This document shows positions 44,900-56,911 of a DNA stretch of 64,000 nucleotides, piece by piece. Each line of letters begins with the position of its first letter. The first letter of the stretch is position 1. Origin of the DNA: Aaosphaeria pasadenensis (taxonomy: Eukaryota > Ascomycota > Dothideomycetes > Pleosporales). The notes below the pieces were generated by a model that had not been told where the DNA came from, made no database searches, and saw only the letters and a list, made by a program, of their open reading frames with translations. The DNA lies in NCBI GenBank assembly GCA_022813625.1, contig JAKLMB010000015.1:496001-560000 (forward strand), in the 5' to 3' direction. The position numbers and the translations under genes were made by a program.

Positions 44900-46705
44900 T
44901 CAACTATAAACCCTATCCCACCCCATACTCCCCCTCCTCCCTCCTCCCAGTCCTCCCCCACCACTACCAACACTCCACCGCCTCCCCCCCGCCCCCGACC
45001 CCAACCCTGTGTTCCCACTCCTCAACGGCCACTCCGACCTCCCGGAGCTCTTCCTCGGCGGTGGCGACGCGGGATAACGGGAGAAACTCGTGTTGCCCCC
45101 GTATAACCCGTTTTCGATGTCGATGTCGAGGTCTAGGTAGGGGTCGTATGATGTGTCGACTGCGGCGGAGGTATTGTAATGGGGGGTATGGTGGTGGGTG
45201 AATTCGGGGCCGTAGTCTTCGATGTAGGAGGTGGCTGTGAAGGGGTTTTGAGAGGGGTTGTTTTGGATGGGGGAGACGGGGGAGGAGGGGTGGAAGGGAG
45301 CTTGGGAGTGGGAGGAGGGCATTGTTTGGCGGAGGAGGGTGCGGGATGCGAGGGTTGAGGCGGCGGTGGGGGAGGTGGGTGAGGTTGGGGTTGGGGAGGC
45401 GGGGACGGGTTTGCGTTTGATGGAGTGCGGTGGTGATGATGGTATCGCGGCTGCTGCCGCTACTGCTGCTGTGGGTGGTTGAATGGGGGTTTCGGCGACG
45501 GTGGTTAGGCGTAGAGGGGGTCTGGGGATGGTGTTGCTGCTGCGAGGTAGAATGGGGGATTCCGGGTCCTCTGGCTCGCTGACTTCGGCGACGGAGTGCA
45601 GGCTTTGGTAGCTTGTTCGTTTGCCGCGGGCGCGGTTGGAGGAGTGCGTGTGGAAGAGGGCGGGGGCCATTGCTGGGGGGAGGTTGTTCGTGGTGGTGTG
45701 GTTGTTGTTGGAGTTAGGGGTGTAGTTGAAGGGGTCGATAACGTCGTCGTCCCAGCCCATGGTGCGGAGATCCTGGCCGGACGAGTCGGACGACGTGTTG
45801 AAGCCGTCGTTCTGGACGAGGTTCTCGTAGGATTTCTCCTGGAACGCGAAGCGGGGGATGAAGCCTGGTGATGATGGCGGGACGGAGCCATTCACGGACT
45901 TGTTGCGACGTCGACGACGAAGGAGACAGCAGCCGAAGGCGAATGCGAGTAGTCCAAGGGCACCCAGCGGTACGCCAACGCCGACTCCTATCTTCTGTCC
46001 CTTCGAAAGACCATCGTGGTCTTCAGTCCCTCGTTCAGATTCTTGGTTTGGAACGGGAGGTATAGTAGAACTGCTTCCTGTGGAGCTGGACTTAGCAGTC
46101 GAAGATTTGGTAGTTTGCGTCCTTGTTGCTGTCGTCTCGGTCAACACCGTCGATGCCGTTTCTGAACTGGATGACCGACTGGAAGGCCGAGAAACTGTAG
46201 ATTGGGAAACATCGGAAGCTGAGCTTTGCGCCGCACTGGTCTGCCAAACAGCACTCGTCTCCGCTGGCACACTTGAATCCGTGACCACTGCTGACGACCA
46301 CGCCGGCACCGTCGGATTCGGAATTGCCGTCTGCGGCCCAAACTGCGCGATCAAATAACTCTGAATGTCCTCCGGCAACTCGAGAAACCACCACGGTTTC
46401 TTATCGTCCAGGAACTCCTCCCACAGGATGCTCGATACGGCGGGAAGATTGGTGGCGGCAACTTGGCGAAGGGACTCTGGGATTGCGGTGAGAAGCACCT
46501 TAGCGAGTGATACTCTGTTAGATGTTAGCTAGATGAAAGGGTTTCGTAGTTGTGTCAGTACTTACGCATCAGGACCTTGCCGCTTCTCAGCGAGCAGGTT
46601 GGCCACGCTGGGTGCTGGAGTGATGATAGGTGTAGCCGGCTGAAGGGCCCTTCCATATACATCCCCAGCGAGCAACAAGATCGAAATGGTTGGTAGCGAA
46701 TGCAT
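44900..46705 (-). CDS. Single-pass, Ser/Thr-rich sensor-like membrane protein
   Basis: Two exons (46705-46566 and 46514-44900) give 584 residues; intron 46565-46515 has a GTAAGT donor. A signal peptide (MHSLPTISILLLAGDVYG) leads to a folded ectodomain of about 90 residues (LPAVSSILWEEFLDDKKPWW, LPEDIQSYLIAQFG), then a Ser/Thr-rich stalk to about residue 205. One membrane span (about 223-245, GALGLLAFAFGCCLL) ends in RRRRR. The 330-residue cytosolic tail is disordered, with proline-rich, Ser-rich, His/Thr-rich and a terminal Gly/Arg-rich segment. The layout is like fungal wall-stress sensors (Mid2/Wsc type), but the ectodomain has neither a WSC nor a CFEM cysteine pattern. Function unknown. 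Confidence 0.75.
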
Positions 46706-47542
46706 ATTCAAAACGAACGGATGATAAAACAAAAAACGAAATGAGACTGAGTTAGTCGAAGGCTTTGGGTGACAACACACTATGAGAAAGTCATTGTACG
46801 TGCAGTTGCTACCATGATTGCACGGCGGTGGCCACGCGTTTCTTTTATTCCCATCTACAGACCCTCCATTGAACATTCATGATCGGCACAGCCGTTGGGT
46901 TCACAGCCTACTACCCTAAGCTGCCATACAGGATGTCGATCGCGCCGATCAGGGTCTATCCTGTGGCTAGTGAGAGGCGATATGCATGGGAAAATGCATC
47001 AAAGGTGCGAATTGGAAGATGGGAATTCTGAATCCCGGATGCTGCGATGCCGTCGATTGGGTGGAACATTATGTGTGGCGATCTGTGGCGGTGCGTCGAC
47101 GTTCACCAAAAACTTGCAACCGACCTTGTTCGCTTGCACTCGAAGCGACCACTTCCGAGATGATCTGGACCTCTATCGTATCTCGTAACTGCTCCATCCA
47201 CTCAACGTCCGCGCGTGGTCGGCTGTTAAACTGTTTAACGTCCAACCCCGCGTCTTGATAATTATAGAATCAGATATATCCAATCACTGTTATTGCTAAA
47301 GTGCATGGAAGTTGCCGGCCGCCCTGGTCGTTCCCAAGGTCTGACATCACCGGTCGGCATTGCTCCCGCCGACAACTCTGGCCCTGGCTATTGCTCATCG
47401 GGCATCTTTAAGCTTAAGGAAATCATTTTCGAGGGCTATTAATTACTTGCCCTATGATTTGCTCGCGCTGTTGTAATCATCTTTCAGGGTCTTAAGTGTC
47501 GTCACGAGAGGTTTGGATCGGCAAAGCATCCTACTGGCGCAT
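46706..47542. other. Intergenic region
   Basis: Promoter of the sensor-like gene and 3' flank of the TMEM135-like gene. No gene is seen. Confidence 0.45.
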
Positions 47543-49353
47543 TCAGGCTGTCTTTGTGAGAGCATGTAGCAGTTTGCCAATAACGCCGTGTATGTTCTTC
47601 GGGTTTTCTTGGGCGGCTGTCAATACGATCGCAGAGCTCAGAGCGAATGCTGCATGCTCTTTCCACCTGTTCTCGGGTAGATAGCGACGAGGGAACCAGG
47701 TCGCTAGCGCACGCGGTAAGACGAAGAAGACAATCTCTAATTGTTTCCGCGGCTCTTCTACTAAGATGCTCGACCCGCACAAGAAACAACCTGCCAGGAC
47801 ACATAACCCAGAATCCCACATCTGGGGCGTGACGGTTTTGGAAGAGAAGATCGCGGGTCCAAAGCGGGTCCTGGCGCTACAGACACCATAGTAGAATGCC
47901 GCAATGAAAGCGCCCAAGAAGGCGGAGGCTCGCGCTGTGGAAGTGAAAAACCTAAGTACGATGGGCGATATAGATTTACTACAGATTCGACGTCCTGCTT
48001 GACGATGCGCTCTGAGATGTCGTACCAAGACGATGAAGTGAAGCGGCGCATACATCTTTGCTGCGAATAGCCACCCTCGGTAGAATCTCCACATGCCGTG
48101 GACCTCGCAGGATTTGCTGCGTCCCATGTGGACGAGTTCACAGGGAATGGGAATCGTCTTGGCAGGATCACCCAGCTCTTCTGGTAGGCCATAGTCGCGA
48201 CACATGGACCCGAGGAGTGGTGCCATTCCGGTATCTTTTCCATAGACCCAAGTGCCGTACCGAGCATGACGGAGCGCAAGCAATAAACGGTCATCTAATT
48301 CTGCTGCTGCTGAGATCCAGCGATTATACGTGGATGACAGCCGCGATGGGGCGTAGAACCAAGCGTGCATTATGGTCGCGGCAGCGAAGCTGAACAGTAC
48401 TGGAGGCGTGTTTCGGGATACGACGGCCACGGAGGATGAACTCGGCCGATGTCTGGATAGTCGTCGCCAGCTCGACGTGACTACCACATCAAGCGCTCGC
48501 ACGACAGCGAACATGGTCAGATCCATTGTTCGTCCGGCTAGGTCGAGTCTGGACAGAGACTTCGCCTTCAACGTTTCCTCGTCGACTTCCACATCCCGAG
48601 CGCCATATTCCGGCGGCTGATCAAAGGGTCCTGGTTGGAGGACCTCGAGGTGATTCGTAGGGAGGTTGCTTTTGATCTGACTTTCCTCTCGGCCATCCTG
48701 GGGTTTGCGATTGAGAAGGTAGAACGAAACGAATGCTGAGACGAGAGCGGCAATGAACCTTGCGATTCGATCAATAGATCTCACATAGTCGGGACTTGAT
48801 GTGGCATTGATGCGGACAGCACGAAGCAGTAGAGTGATCAGAGCTCTGATTGGAGCAGGGAGTAGTGTCGTACCTCCAATGAGGACGCCGCAGAAAGTAG
48901 GGAAACGATGAAAGGCCGTCCCCTGGCGGAGGATCGAAGACCACTGTGTCTTGAGTTATTTGGAGCGACCTTTAGATGTCGGACCGAAACGAAGGGTTTG
49001 TCTTGCATGAAATGCAAATGCTGGGGTGTGTGTAGTGGAGAGGGAGGAGATATATGACGCTAAACCAGATGGAGCCTACCTGTAGAGTGGCAGCCCTACC
49101 ACTGAGTTTCCCCTTGAGCAACAGGACCAGCACTTTGGCCAGACGTGGACCTGCGCTAGACAACAGCCCCAGCAAGTAAGCTGTAGCAAGCCTAAAGACG
49201 GTACCTGGGGGTTAGCTTGAGTTTTCTCCCCAGAATTGCGGTCAAGAAGCATGTGCGTCTTGAAATCGCCGACGGAGAAAAGGATTAAAGGTATACTTAC
49301 GGACGAGCAAGCTGCAGGCGTACCGCTGGACCGAGATGTCTTACTCTTGCCAT
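47543..49353 (-). CDS. TMEM135-like membrane protein
   Basis: Three exons (49353-49301, 49191-49080, 48943-47543) give 521 residues; introns 49300-49192 (109 bases) and 49079-48944 (136 bases) are longer than most in the window. The N-terminal part restored by splicing (SSILRQGTAFHRFPTFCGVL, IRALITLLLRAV, SIDRIARFIAALVSAF) matches the fungal counterpart of TMEM135, as do the later hydrophobic blocks and the GRSKSCEVHGMWRFYRGW segment with its Cys-x-x-H. Several membrane spans are predicted. Animal TMEM135 is linked to peroxisomes, mitochondrial dynamics and lipid storage; the fungal role is not established. Family assignment is moderate. Confidence 0.68.
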
Positions 49354-51685
49354 GACGGAAGGGAATGCAGAATGAATGCGCGGGGAAGAAGAAGCTCGCA
49401 ACCAGGGATCATCAAGGAGAAAAACATGAAGATCTTCCCGGGGGAAACCGCGATGGAAGTGTCAGAAAACGGTGGAAGCACTGGAAGGGGTGGAAGGACG
49501 GGGTGGAATGGGGTAGTATTGGGGGTGGGTATTACTAGGTACTAGCTATTGGGCGAGGTCGCGTGCGCGTGCATGGGAACCTCGGCCCAACAGGGAAGAG
49601 GGAAGATGAAAGGAGACGAGGGAAATGATAATTGCAAGTTACGTCGTAATGCAGGATGATCAATTGGACGAACCGCTCGCGTTGATTTGAGAATAATACC
49701 TCGTGGAGTCGTAAGTAGATGCACAGTAGAGTGCCTAATGGACCCAGGAGGTGACACGTGAAGCAATTGATGAGAGTAGGCCTCGGAGCAGTGTACCAAG
49801 ATGGAATAAAGTTCGGCGATGAACGTGTTGGAACAAAGGACCAGCAGGGGTGACGCCGGTGGCCAGGCGGCCGGACAGAGTTACTGTGGTAATTAGATGC
49901 CTCGAACTCGTACGGTCGTACTTCGTTGTAAATGGGTATTCGTCGACTTTGCTGACGATATGCAAACGAAGGACGGGGCGCAGAGGATTTATGGGGGAGG
50001 TGGAGTGATGGAGATGGTAAAAGTTGTATGTACGAGCAGATGGAGAGGGAAGTGGGGAAGGGATACGACGTAGTACGTATAGCTAGCTGGGTGCAGTAGG
50101 GGTTTGACGGACAATTTGACGATGACGGCCGCCGATTGAATTGATGCGATAATCGTCGTCAACGTACAGAGTAGTTACGGCGTAGTCACAGGTAGTACGA
50201 GGTGAAGAAAAGGGATCGGAAGAGGATTTGATACAAGGAAGAGTGTGGGGAAATGAAAGGAAGATGGCTGGGATGGTAGTGGTATGTTGCTGTATGTGGG
50301 CATTCAGTCATACAGAGTAGTACTAGTGTAGGGTACAGGGCGTATGAAGATGGAGATGGTGGTGATGGTGGTGATGGTGATGATGAACGTGAATGTCTTG
50401 GTATCTGGGGAAGAAGAAGTTAGTATCTTGGTTAACTACAAGTACGAGTTAGAAGGATCTCAATCAAGCGGGGGAGTATCTTCGCCTAAGAAACACCAAA
50501 TCTGGGGATGCGATGCCCATGACTCCTCCATGCCATATCCCATGCTCATGCCTCTGTTCGTAAGTTGTAACCTACTAAGGAGAACTATGTATACCAAGCC
50601 ATTCCCTGATATGCCATGTTTTATGCTATGCCATGTCATGTCATGCCATGCGGCTGTAAATACCGGGTACGTGAGGTACGAATCTGGTAGGGCAGTGTAG
50701 GTACGAGGTAAGGCACGGCACGGAAGGGTGAGGATGTTCAAGGTTCAAGGGGAGAGAGGGTGCAGCCATCAGCGGGTGAACTAGGAACGACTATTTCCCT
50801 TTGCTACGTTATTGTACATTATGCAGGGGCCCAAGAGAAAAAGAAAATAAAAGAGGTGTCGTCAATGTTGACTCTTCCATTCACATTGACCATGATTCCA
50901 TACAATCAAGAGAGTAACTGTTGGTGGATGAGGGGACTAGGTCCATCCTGGTTGGTGTGGTCATCCCTCCACTCCACCACTCTTCCTCCCTCCTCCACTT
51001 CCCTCTAACTGTTTCTCGTACTAAAACTGCGACCACCTTTTATTCTCTGCTCTGGCATGTGAACGCAACATCACTCTCTACCCACCCACACTACCACACA
51101 CTCACATACATCAACATACGCACAATAATAACTACCCTACATACTCAACTCCATTCTCAACAACTTCAAACAGACCCTAATTCTAAACAAATGCTCACCC
51201 AATAACACCTTTTTATCTCTTACCTATCTCCCAACCAAACAACTGTCCGCCGTTCTCATCCATCACTCCCAGCCACTCATCTCTTCCTCCTCACTCAACC
51301 GTCCATTCCCATCCCATCCCAGGCTCCTCCGGCTGCTCCGCCAGTAAAACATCTCAACAATCCCTTTATACTCCTCTTTCCTCCACGCGTCTCTCTTCTG
51401 CTCTTCCTCTCGCCTCCCTTCCGCACCTCCGACTCTCCAAGGAAACACTTTCTTCTCTTCCGAACGTCAATCCACCGCATTCCTCCGCTGTCTGGTCGCG
51501 AACCGGATAATGTACCTGCTGATCCAGGTCTTACCCTTTGATCACAATATCCACAACCTTCTACAACACCTTCACCACTGTGCTACACCTATACCTATAC
51601 CCTGACGATTTGGAGGCTCTTGGTGTTGCTGCCCTGCGCCGAGCTGGTCAAGATTTGCGCCCTGGATGCTTTTCCGCATTCAGCC
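49354..51685. promoter_or_regulatory. Long promoter and leader of the bHLH gene
   Basis: This 2.3 kb stretch has no convincing gene. It holds a GATGGT-type triplet run (50349-50386), a CATG-rich run (50611-50650), then a pyrimidine-rich leader (about 50960-51560). Three upstream ATGs precede the bHLH start: a 4-codon uORF (51191-51205), a 31-codon uORF (51510-51605), and an out-of-frame ATG at 51666 overlapping the main start. The layout is typical of translationally controlled fungal regulators. Confidence 0.6.
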
Positions 51686-53148
51686 ATGGACACAACCGAT
51701 GCGACCAACCACTCGCCGTTTGGATGTACGTCTTCCTACATTGCTCCTCTCTATGTACACTTTCTCATTCATGTCTAGATCAGTTCCACCCAGTCGAACA
51801 ACCCGACGAGCAAGACCTCTTCGCCCTCCACTTCCCGCCGTCGCCTAAGCAGAATGGCTTGCTCGACGAGAACGAGAAGCTTTCCCTACAACAGTTCTTC
51901 AATTTAAATAACCCAGGCCCCGCATTGGAGGACAGTGGGAATGGCACACTTGATATGATGCCCGGTGGGAGTGGATCGGGCACCGGGTTCGCGGATTCTT
52001 TATGGTTGGAATACTGTCCGCCCGCGAGCGTGCACCACGTCTCCACCACGATCGCAGACCAGTCACACCTGACCCATGGCTTCCACACCGAACATGCCCT
52101 CCCGTTCGATCACCAAATCCTCAGCGCCGACCCCTTCACGACCGGCCCGGACGAGTTTCAGGCTGCTTCGACCCTTTACCACAACGCTCAAAATACCCAC
52201 GCCAACGCCAACGCCCATGGCCATACACATCCTTCTCACGCCAACACAAATGCCCGAGCCTACAGCATGCCAGACCTGCAGCGGGGGCTCGCCCTTTCCA
52301 ACCTTGGAGTCTCCCCCACCGTCAATGGCAACTCCCATGCCTACAACAATGCTCCAGCATATGGCAACATTCCCCTGGTCAATACCCACCACGGACCTAT
52401 TGACGAGCAACTGGCGGCGCTATTACCAAACCATTCAGAGCAAGGCACGGTAGATGCAATCGTGGCATCTCAATTCAGCCAGGCACGCCGCCGTCAAGGA
52501 TCACATTTCGGAGAACCGTTACCCGCGGTACGGAGAGAGTCACTAAAGCGCACGTATACCTACGGCACAGACAGCGCCTTCAACGAGACTGGATACATAG
52601 CACCTGAGGCGGGCTTGGAGGAAGCCGTGCACGAGCGATTGGAAAACGACTTGCGAATGGCACGACCCCTGTTTGACGAGATCGCTGGAAAGTCAAACGG
52701 AGGCGATGTCAAGTCTGGAAGCGGCGAGGACGGATCCGAGAATGGCGACGGATCGAACGGACACAAGAGAAGGAGAATAGCCCAGGACGGCGAGGAGGAT
52801 TCCAAACCAGCAACCGGCCGCAACGGCTCGACCGGCGGACGGGCCAGCAAAGCCACCAAAGGGGACGGCGGAAGGAAGAAGAAGCGCGTCAAGGGCCAAC
52901 GCGAGAACCTCTCCGAAGAACAAAAGCGCAGCAACCACATCCTCTCCGAGCAGAAGCGCAGAGACATCATCAAGCGCGGCTTCAAGGACCTCGAATTCAT
53001 GGTCCCCGAGTGCCGCCGGAACAAGGGCGCCATGAGCAAGAGCACCGTCCTCATGGCTTCCGCAGAGTGGCTCAAGAATCTAATCGACGGCAACCGCGAG
53101 ATCGAACAACGCATCAAGGCGATGGCGGGTGACCCCTTACCGACATGA
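51686..53148 (+). CDS. bHLH transcription factor
   Basis: Two exons (51686-51725 and 51779-53148) give 469 residues. I chose ATG 51686 (GCCATGG context, MDTTDATNHSPFG) because splicing at GTACGT (51726) joins it in frame to YQFHPVEQPDEQD; reading straight through would give a frame with no good start. The N-terminal 350 residues are low-complexity (His/Asn/Ala-rich). A basic, Gly/Lys-rich stretch precedes the bHLH domain at about 391-455: the basic region contains NHILSEQKRR (His, Glu, Arg as in E-box binders), helix 1 IIKRGFKDLEFMVPEC, a short loop, and helix 2 SKSTVLMASAEWLKNLI. The type resembles fungal Ino4-like bHLH proteins. Its target genes are unknown. Confidence 0.88.
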
Positions 53149-53910
53149 GCAACATAGCATTCTGCAGGCTCACATCTTGCACTTTACAACCACAACAACC
53201 ACACCCGTCCATCGGTCTGCATCAAAGTCACAACTATCTGACCTGTCAGCCCCCTAAGCCCGCAGGACTCCGGGCAGCATCACCTGGCACGGCACCACGC
53301 CACGCCGTTCAGCACTTGCTCGCATGGACATCGTCGTCGGAGCTCGCCGAAAGTCACGTGCGCTGCTCCCCTGAGGAAGGAACGGAACTACCCACCTGTA
53401 TGCATAGACCATACACACGTCAGACCAAGTCCACCTAGGAAGTTCCACTCGAAATTACCAGAGAGTGCAGGCTTTCACACTACTGGTGTCAATTAGTCCA
53501 CTTCCTACCTCGAAACTAGGTAACTACCTACCCAGTTTAGTCAGGTACACACGACGAGCGAGTGAGCCTCAACCCACACCTCTCCGAGGGGAAAAGGAGA
53601 GTCTCATGCGATTTGACAGTGGGAATTATGTTCTCGTCGAACGGACGGAGAGATAAGATGACGGACAGACAGCATCAGGAGGAGATAATTTAATCGTAAT
53701 GAAACATACATCGTGCCCCATCCCCCAGCACGGAAGGGTCAAAGGGTCCCATCGATGCATAGACATCAATGAGGAAGTTCCAACGTAGATATATCAAATC
53801 AAATATATTGACCACCAACGATATATACCACGAGCACATAGACGTGATGACATTGCATTCCCATCTCCTCACTACCTACATCCCCCCATCACCACATCCC
53901 TCCGTCCCTC
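53149..53910. other. Convergent intergenic region
   Basis: 3' flanks of the bHLH and CE1 genes. No gene is seen. Confidence 0.45.
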
Positions 53911-54876
53911 TCACGTCGCAAACCCAAAGAACTTCATATCATCAGCTCCCCTAATATTAACACTATGGCCCACCCCCTGCGCATAAATCCCCTGCGCCCT
54001 CTCCCCATAAATCGTCCGCGTATACCCGCTCTGCGGATCATTGCTCTTCGTGCTCTCCGGCTTGTCGTAGTTGTACCCGAACACGCCCGCCCACTGCTTC
54101 ATCGTCTCCTGGTAGTTCTGCGGCCGGATCGTCGCGTCCGCGGACCCGTGGTAGATCTGCATGCGGGGACGCGGGGAGGTGGGCGGGTAGGAAGGGTACA
54201 TGTCGAGGACGACTTGCGCCCACTTTTGGGGGGTCGCGGTGGATTGGCCGTTCGCGCACGAGTTGTTCCACGCGGCGATGCCGGAGGAGGTCGACATGAA
54301 GCACCCCGCGGGCACGCCTGAGTAGGCGATGCCGGCTTGGAAGAGGTCGGGGTAGGTTGCTGCGAGGACGTTCTGTTGCGGTGGGGTTAGTGGGAAGGGA
54401 GGGTAAAGGGGGAGGGGGGATGTTACGGTCATCATTGCGCCGGAGGAGGTGCCGGTTACGAAGATCTTGGCCGTGTCGGCTTTGTACTCGGTGATGGTCC
54501 ATTTGACCATGTTGGCGATGGTGTGGCTGTCGCCGCCGCCGTCGTGGCTTAGGGTCGCCTTCGAGCTGACGTCCCAGCAGGTGCCGGAGTGGGGGGAGGA
54601 CGGGTAGATGACAATGAAGCCGTATTGCTCGGCCAGCGTCTTGTACGGGCTGTTGTTGTAGTAGGCTTGCGCCGTGCCGGTGCAGTAGTGGATTGCGACG
54701 ACGATGCCTGGGGACTCGGCGAGCTTCTTGGGGACGTAGATGTAGAATGCTGCTTTGGTTGGTGCTGTGCCGAAGGATGTTACCTGTGAGAGGGAGCCGG
54801 GAGTCGGTGCCCGCTTGCCCAGTGACGCGGCGGATGCCACCGAGAGGAAGCTGGTTAGGGTTGTTAGGAGCCGCAT
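53911..54876 (-). CDS. Secreted CE1 acetylxylan/feruloyl esterase
   Basis: Exons 54876-54427 and 54372-53911 give 303 residues. The intron (54426-54373, GTAACA donor, CACTAAC branch, CAACAG acceptor) is 54 bases and free of stops, so the unspliced frame also reads through; splicing restores GAMMTNVLAATYPD, the normal family sequence. A signal peptide (MRLLTTLTSFLSVASA) and Lys-Arg propeptide site lead to the CE1 alpha/beta-hydrolase: the catalytic Ser is in GTSSGAMM, Asp probably in YHGSADATI, and His in GVGHSV near the C-terminus. No cellulose-binding module. It would remove acetyl or feruloyl groups from plant hemicellulose outside the cell. Acetylxylan esterase is the more likely activity. 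Confidence 0.9.
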   Translation of the reverse strand: MRLLTTLTSFLSVASAASLGKRAPTPGSLSQVTSFGTAPTKAAFYIYVPKKLAESPGIVVAIHYCTGTAQAYYNNSPYKTLAEQYGFIVIYPSSPHSGTCWDVSSKATLSHDGGGDSHTIANMVKWTITEYKADTAKIFVTGTSSGAMMTVTSPLPLYPPFPLTPPQQNVLAATYPDLFQAGIAYSGVPAGCFMSTSSGIAAWNNSCANGQSTATPQKWAQVVLDMYPSYPPTSPRPRMQIYHGSADATIRPQNYQETMKQWAGVFGYNYDKPESTKSNDPQSGYTRTIYGERAQGIYAQGVGHSVNIRGADDMKFFGFAT

Positions 54877-55840
54877 GTTGTTGATCTGATCGATTTAGAC
54901 TTTTGCACGAGATGCCTCACTACTGCTCAAAACATTGGGGTGGAGATTCCTTTTTTATATCGCCGCGCGTTCTCTCCCGCGGTTGAAGGGAACGCCTACT
55001 ATTACAATCACGAACTTCATTCTGCAGCCACTTTACTTTGAGCCTCCATTGGCGGGTCTCGTGCCTGGATCCAAGTGACGTGGGGTCAGGATAGAGTGTT
55101 TCCTTCCCCACAATCCTGGGGTAGACAATTCGTGATTGGGCCAATTCGGATTTTTATATTTCGACCGTGATTGCTCCTCCAGGCTAGCGATTCCCAATCT
55201 GGACGCGTGGTGAGGCGAACGGGATGATTGGGGGATATATTGATGAACAAACTGCCTTTTACCCGTTCCGAGCCATGTCGGCTATCAACTCCTGCGCAGG
55301 GAATTCTTCGAATCTATTTCGGTTTCTGGAGCTGTGAGAGTAGATTTGATGTCAGGACCCTGACTCCCCGCAAAGGCAATATAGACAAGCCGAATGTACT
55401 ACACGATGACCATGTGTAATTGGCCCGTGTGCTTTGCGGAGAGGGCTTTTCCAGAAGCTCCGGTGTTCGCTCGGGATAGATCTTCAAGCGCATCTACGCA
55501 TTCTCGCATAGAGCAAGTGGGCTGAGAGGTATAGTAATCAGTTCTGAGCCACATTGATTATTGATGAACTGTACAGAGTACTGTGCGCCTTGCCACTGCG
55601 AGCTTAGGTGAAGATAGGGTAGCTAGCATGCTCTATGTGGGGATCGTTCCGGGCTATGAGGTTGAAATTGGCCCCGTTTGACGGAGTAGTAATAATCTTT
55701 CTCTGGTTCTTCGATCTCTGGCGTTGCTGGCGAGGCTTGCGTAGAGAAGCGGTCGGCATAACAGGTGCAAAGCCGTGCCCCTGCAAGGGTTTCCACGGTA
55801 TAGGTGACACTGGATTTGTATCGTATCATCGCAAGAGCGA
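54877..55840. other. Intergenic region
   Basis: Promoter of the CE1 gene and 3' flank of the kinetochore gene. Short frames look random. Confidence 0.45.
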
Positions 55841-56475
55841 TCATCCTGTAGTGTCCGTACAAGAAGCTTCCAGTCTCTTTAACGCGGCGAGGACCTCATC
55901 ACTTATGTCCTCACCAGTAGCTGTTTGAGAGAACCGTCCGTATCGCAGGTCGCTAAGCTCTCCGACAGCCTCCTGGACTTCCGATAGTGCTTTCTGAATG
56001 TCTCCTTCCATCTCCGCAATCTGTAGTTCTATATCTTCGCAAGCTTCTTCGATACTTGGGTGAACTGTTTGGAGGGAATGGGCTTCTTTGCGCCCAGGTG
56101 TACCAGAAAGCTAGGAAATACAAATTAGTAAAAGAAGTGCCTAAAATGCCTCCTATGAGTATGTACCTCCATTTCCATATCGAGCGCGACGGGATCCAGG
56201 CCAGCAACTGCTGCTCGGTCGTCTTGTCTCCGCTGTTCTACCATCTCCTGCCTCAATCTCTTTGAGCGCTTCACTTCTGTCGAGATGTTCTGGCGTACGG
56301 CCTCAATGTCTTGCTGGCGGATGCGATGCAGCTCCTCGTACAGCTCTTTGATCGCCGGGTTTGTGCGGTAGCTCTTGGGAAAGATCTTGGTGAACTCCTT
56401 CAGTGACAAGACCTCGCGAATGGATGCCGACGAGAGCAGGAAGTCGGAGAGAATCGAAGTCTCGTTAGGCGGCAT
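55841..56475 (-). CDS. Inner kinetochore protein, Cnl2/NKP2 family
   Basis: Two exons (56475-56167 and 56110-55841) give 192 residues; the intron 56166-56111 has a GTACAT donor and CCTAG acceptor. The N-terminus ETSILSDFLLSSASIREVLS followed by FTKIFPKSYRTNPAIKELY is the hallmark block of the Cnl2/NKP2 family (CENP-associated inner-kinetochore proteins; S. pombe Cnl2, budding yeast Nkp2). The rest is helical and rich in charged residues, consistent with a coiled coil in a multi-subunit complex. It is head-to-head with the Eaf3 gene with 436 bases between starts. Length fits the family. Confidence 0.86.
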
Positions 56476-56911
56476 GGTGTATGTATCGGCGGTCTATGGC
56501 GCTCACGTTCGATGTGGGTGTGAGAAAGGCGACGAGCACATTGTCACTGCTCGTAAGCAGTAATTGCGAGTCAAGTTGCGGGGGAGTCCATCTCGGAAGA
56601 GGAACTGTAAGAGCAAGCGCGTATTGTCGCGTTTGGGTCCGTGCGTAAAAGGTTGCGACCGAGTGAGCGAGCGTGATAATACGTTCCAACCTCACATTGT
56701 CCATCTTCCCCCAATACCCGCATCTACTCTTTTGGTCATAGGGAGGGTTGATCTGACCTATCTTGCATTTCTCATCCCATTTGTCTTGGGTAGCAACATC
56801 CGTGGTTGACGACGGTCCCTGGGCAAGACAACCCCTTAGGCAATCGGATATCTCCATCAGCGAGCACGTCAAACATCACTTCTGTCATTTTCAATCATTT
56901 CTTATTAAGCC
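56476..56911. promoter_or_regulatory. Divergent promoter, NKP2/Eaf3
   Basis: 436 bases between two start codons; contains no gene. No specific binding site could be identified. Confidence 0.45.

Noticed and set aside
45258..45871. Gly/Val/Glu-rich plus-strand frames
   Set aside because: Antisense shadows of the Pro/Ser/Thr-rich tail of the sensor-like membrane protein.
50344..50700. Plus-strand frame starting MKMEMVVMVVMVMMNVN
   Set aside because: Its start is the GATGGT triplet run, a simple repeat in the bHLH leader/promoter, not a signal peptide.
52560..53117. Minus-strand frame of 185 residues
   Set aside because: Antisense shadow of the bHLH coding sequence, with no start context or family match.
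53965..54321. Plus-strand Arg/Val/Leu-rich frame of 118 residues
   Set aside because: Antisense shadow of the GC-rich CE1 esterase gene.
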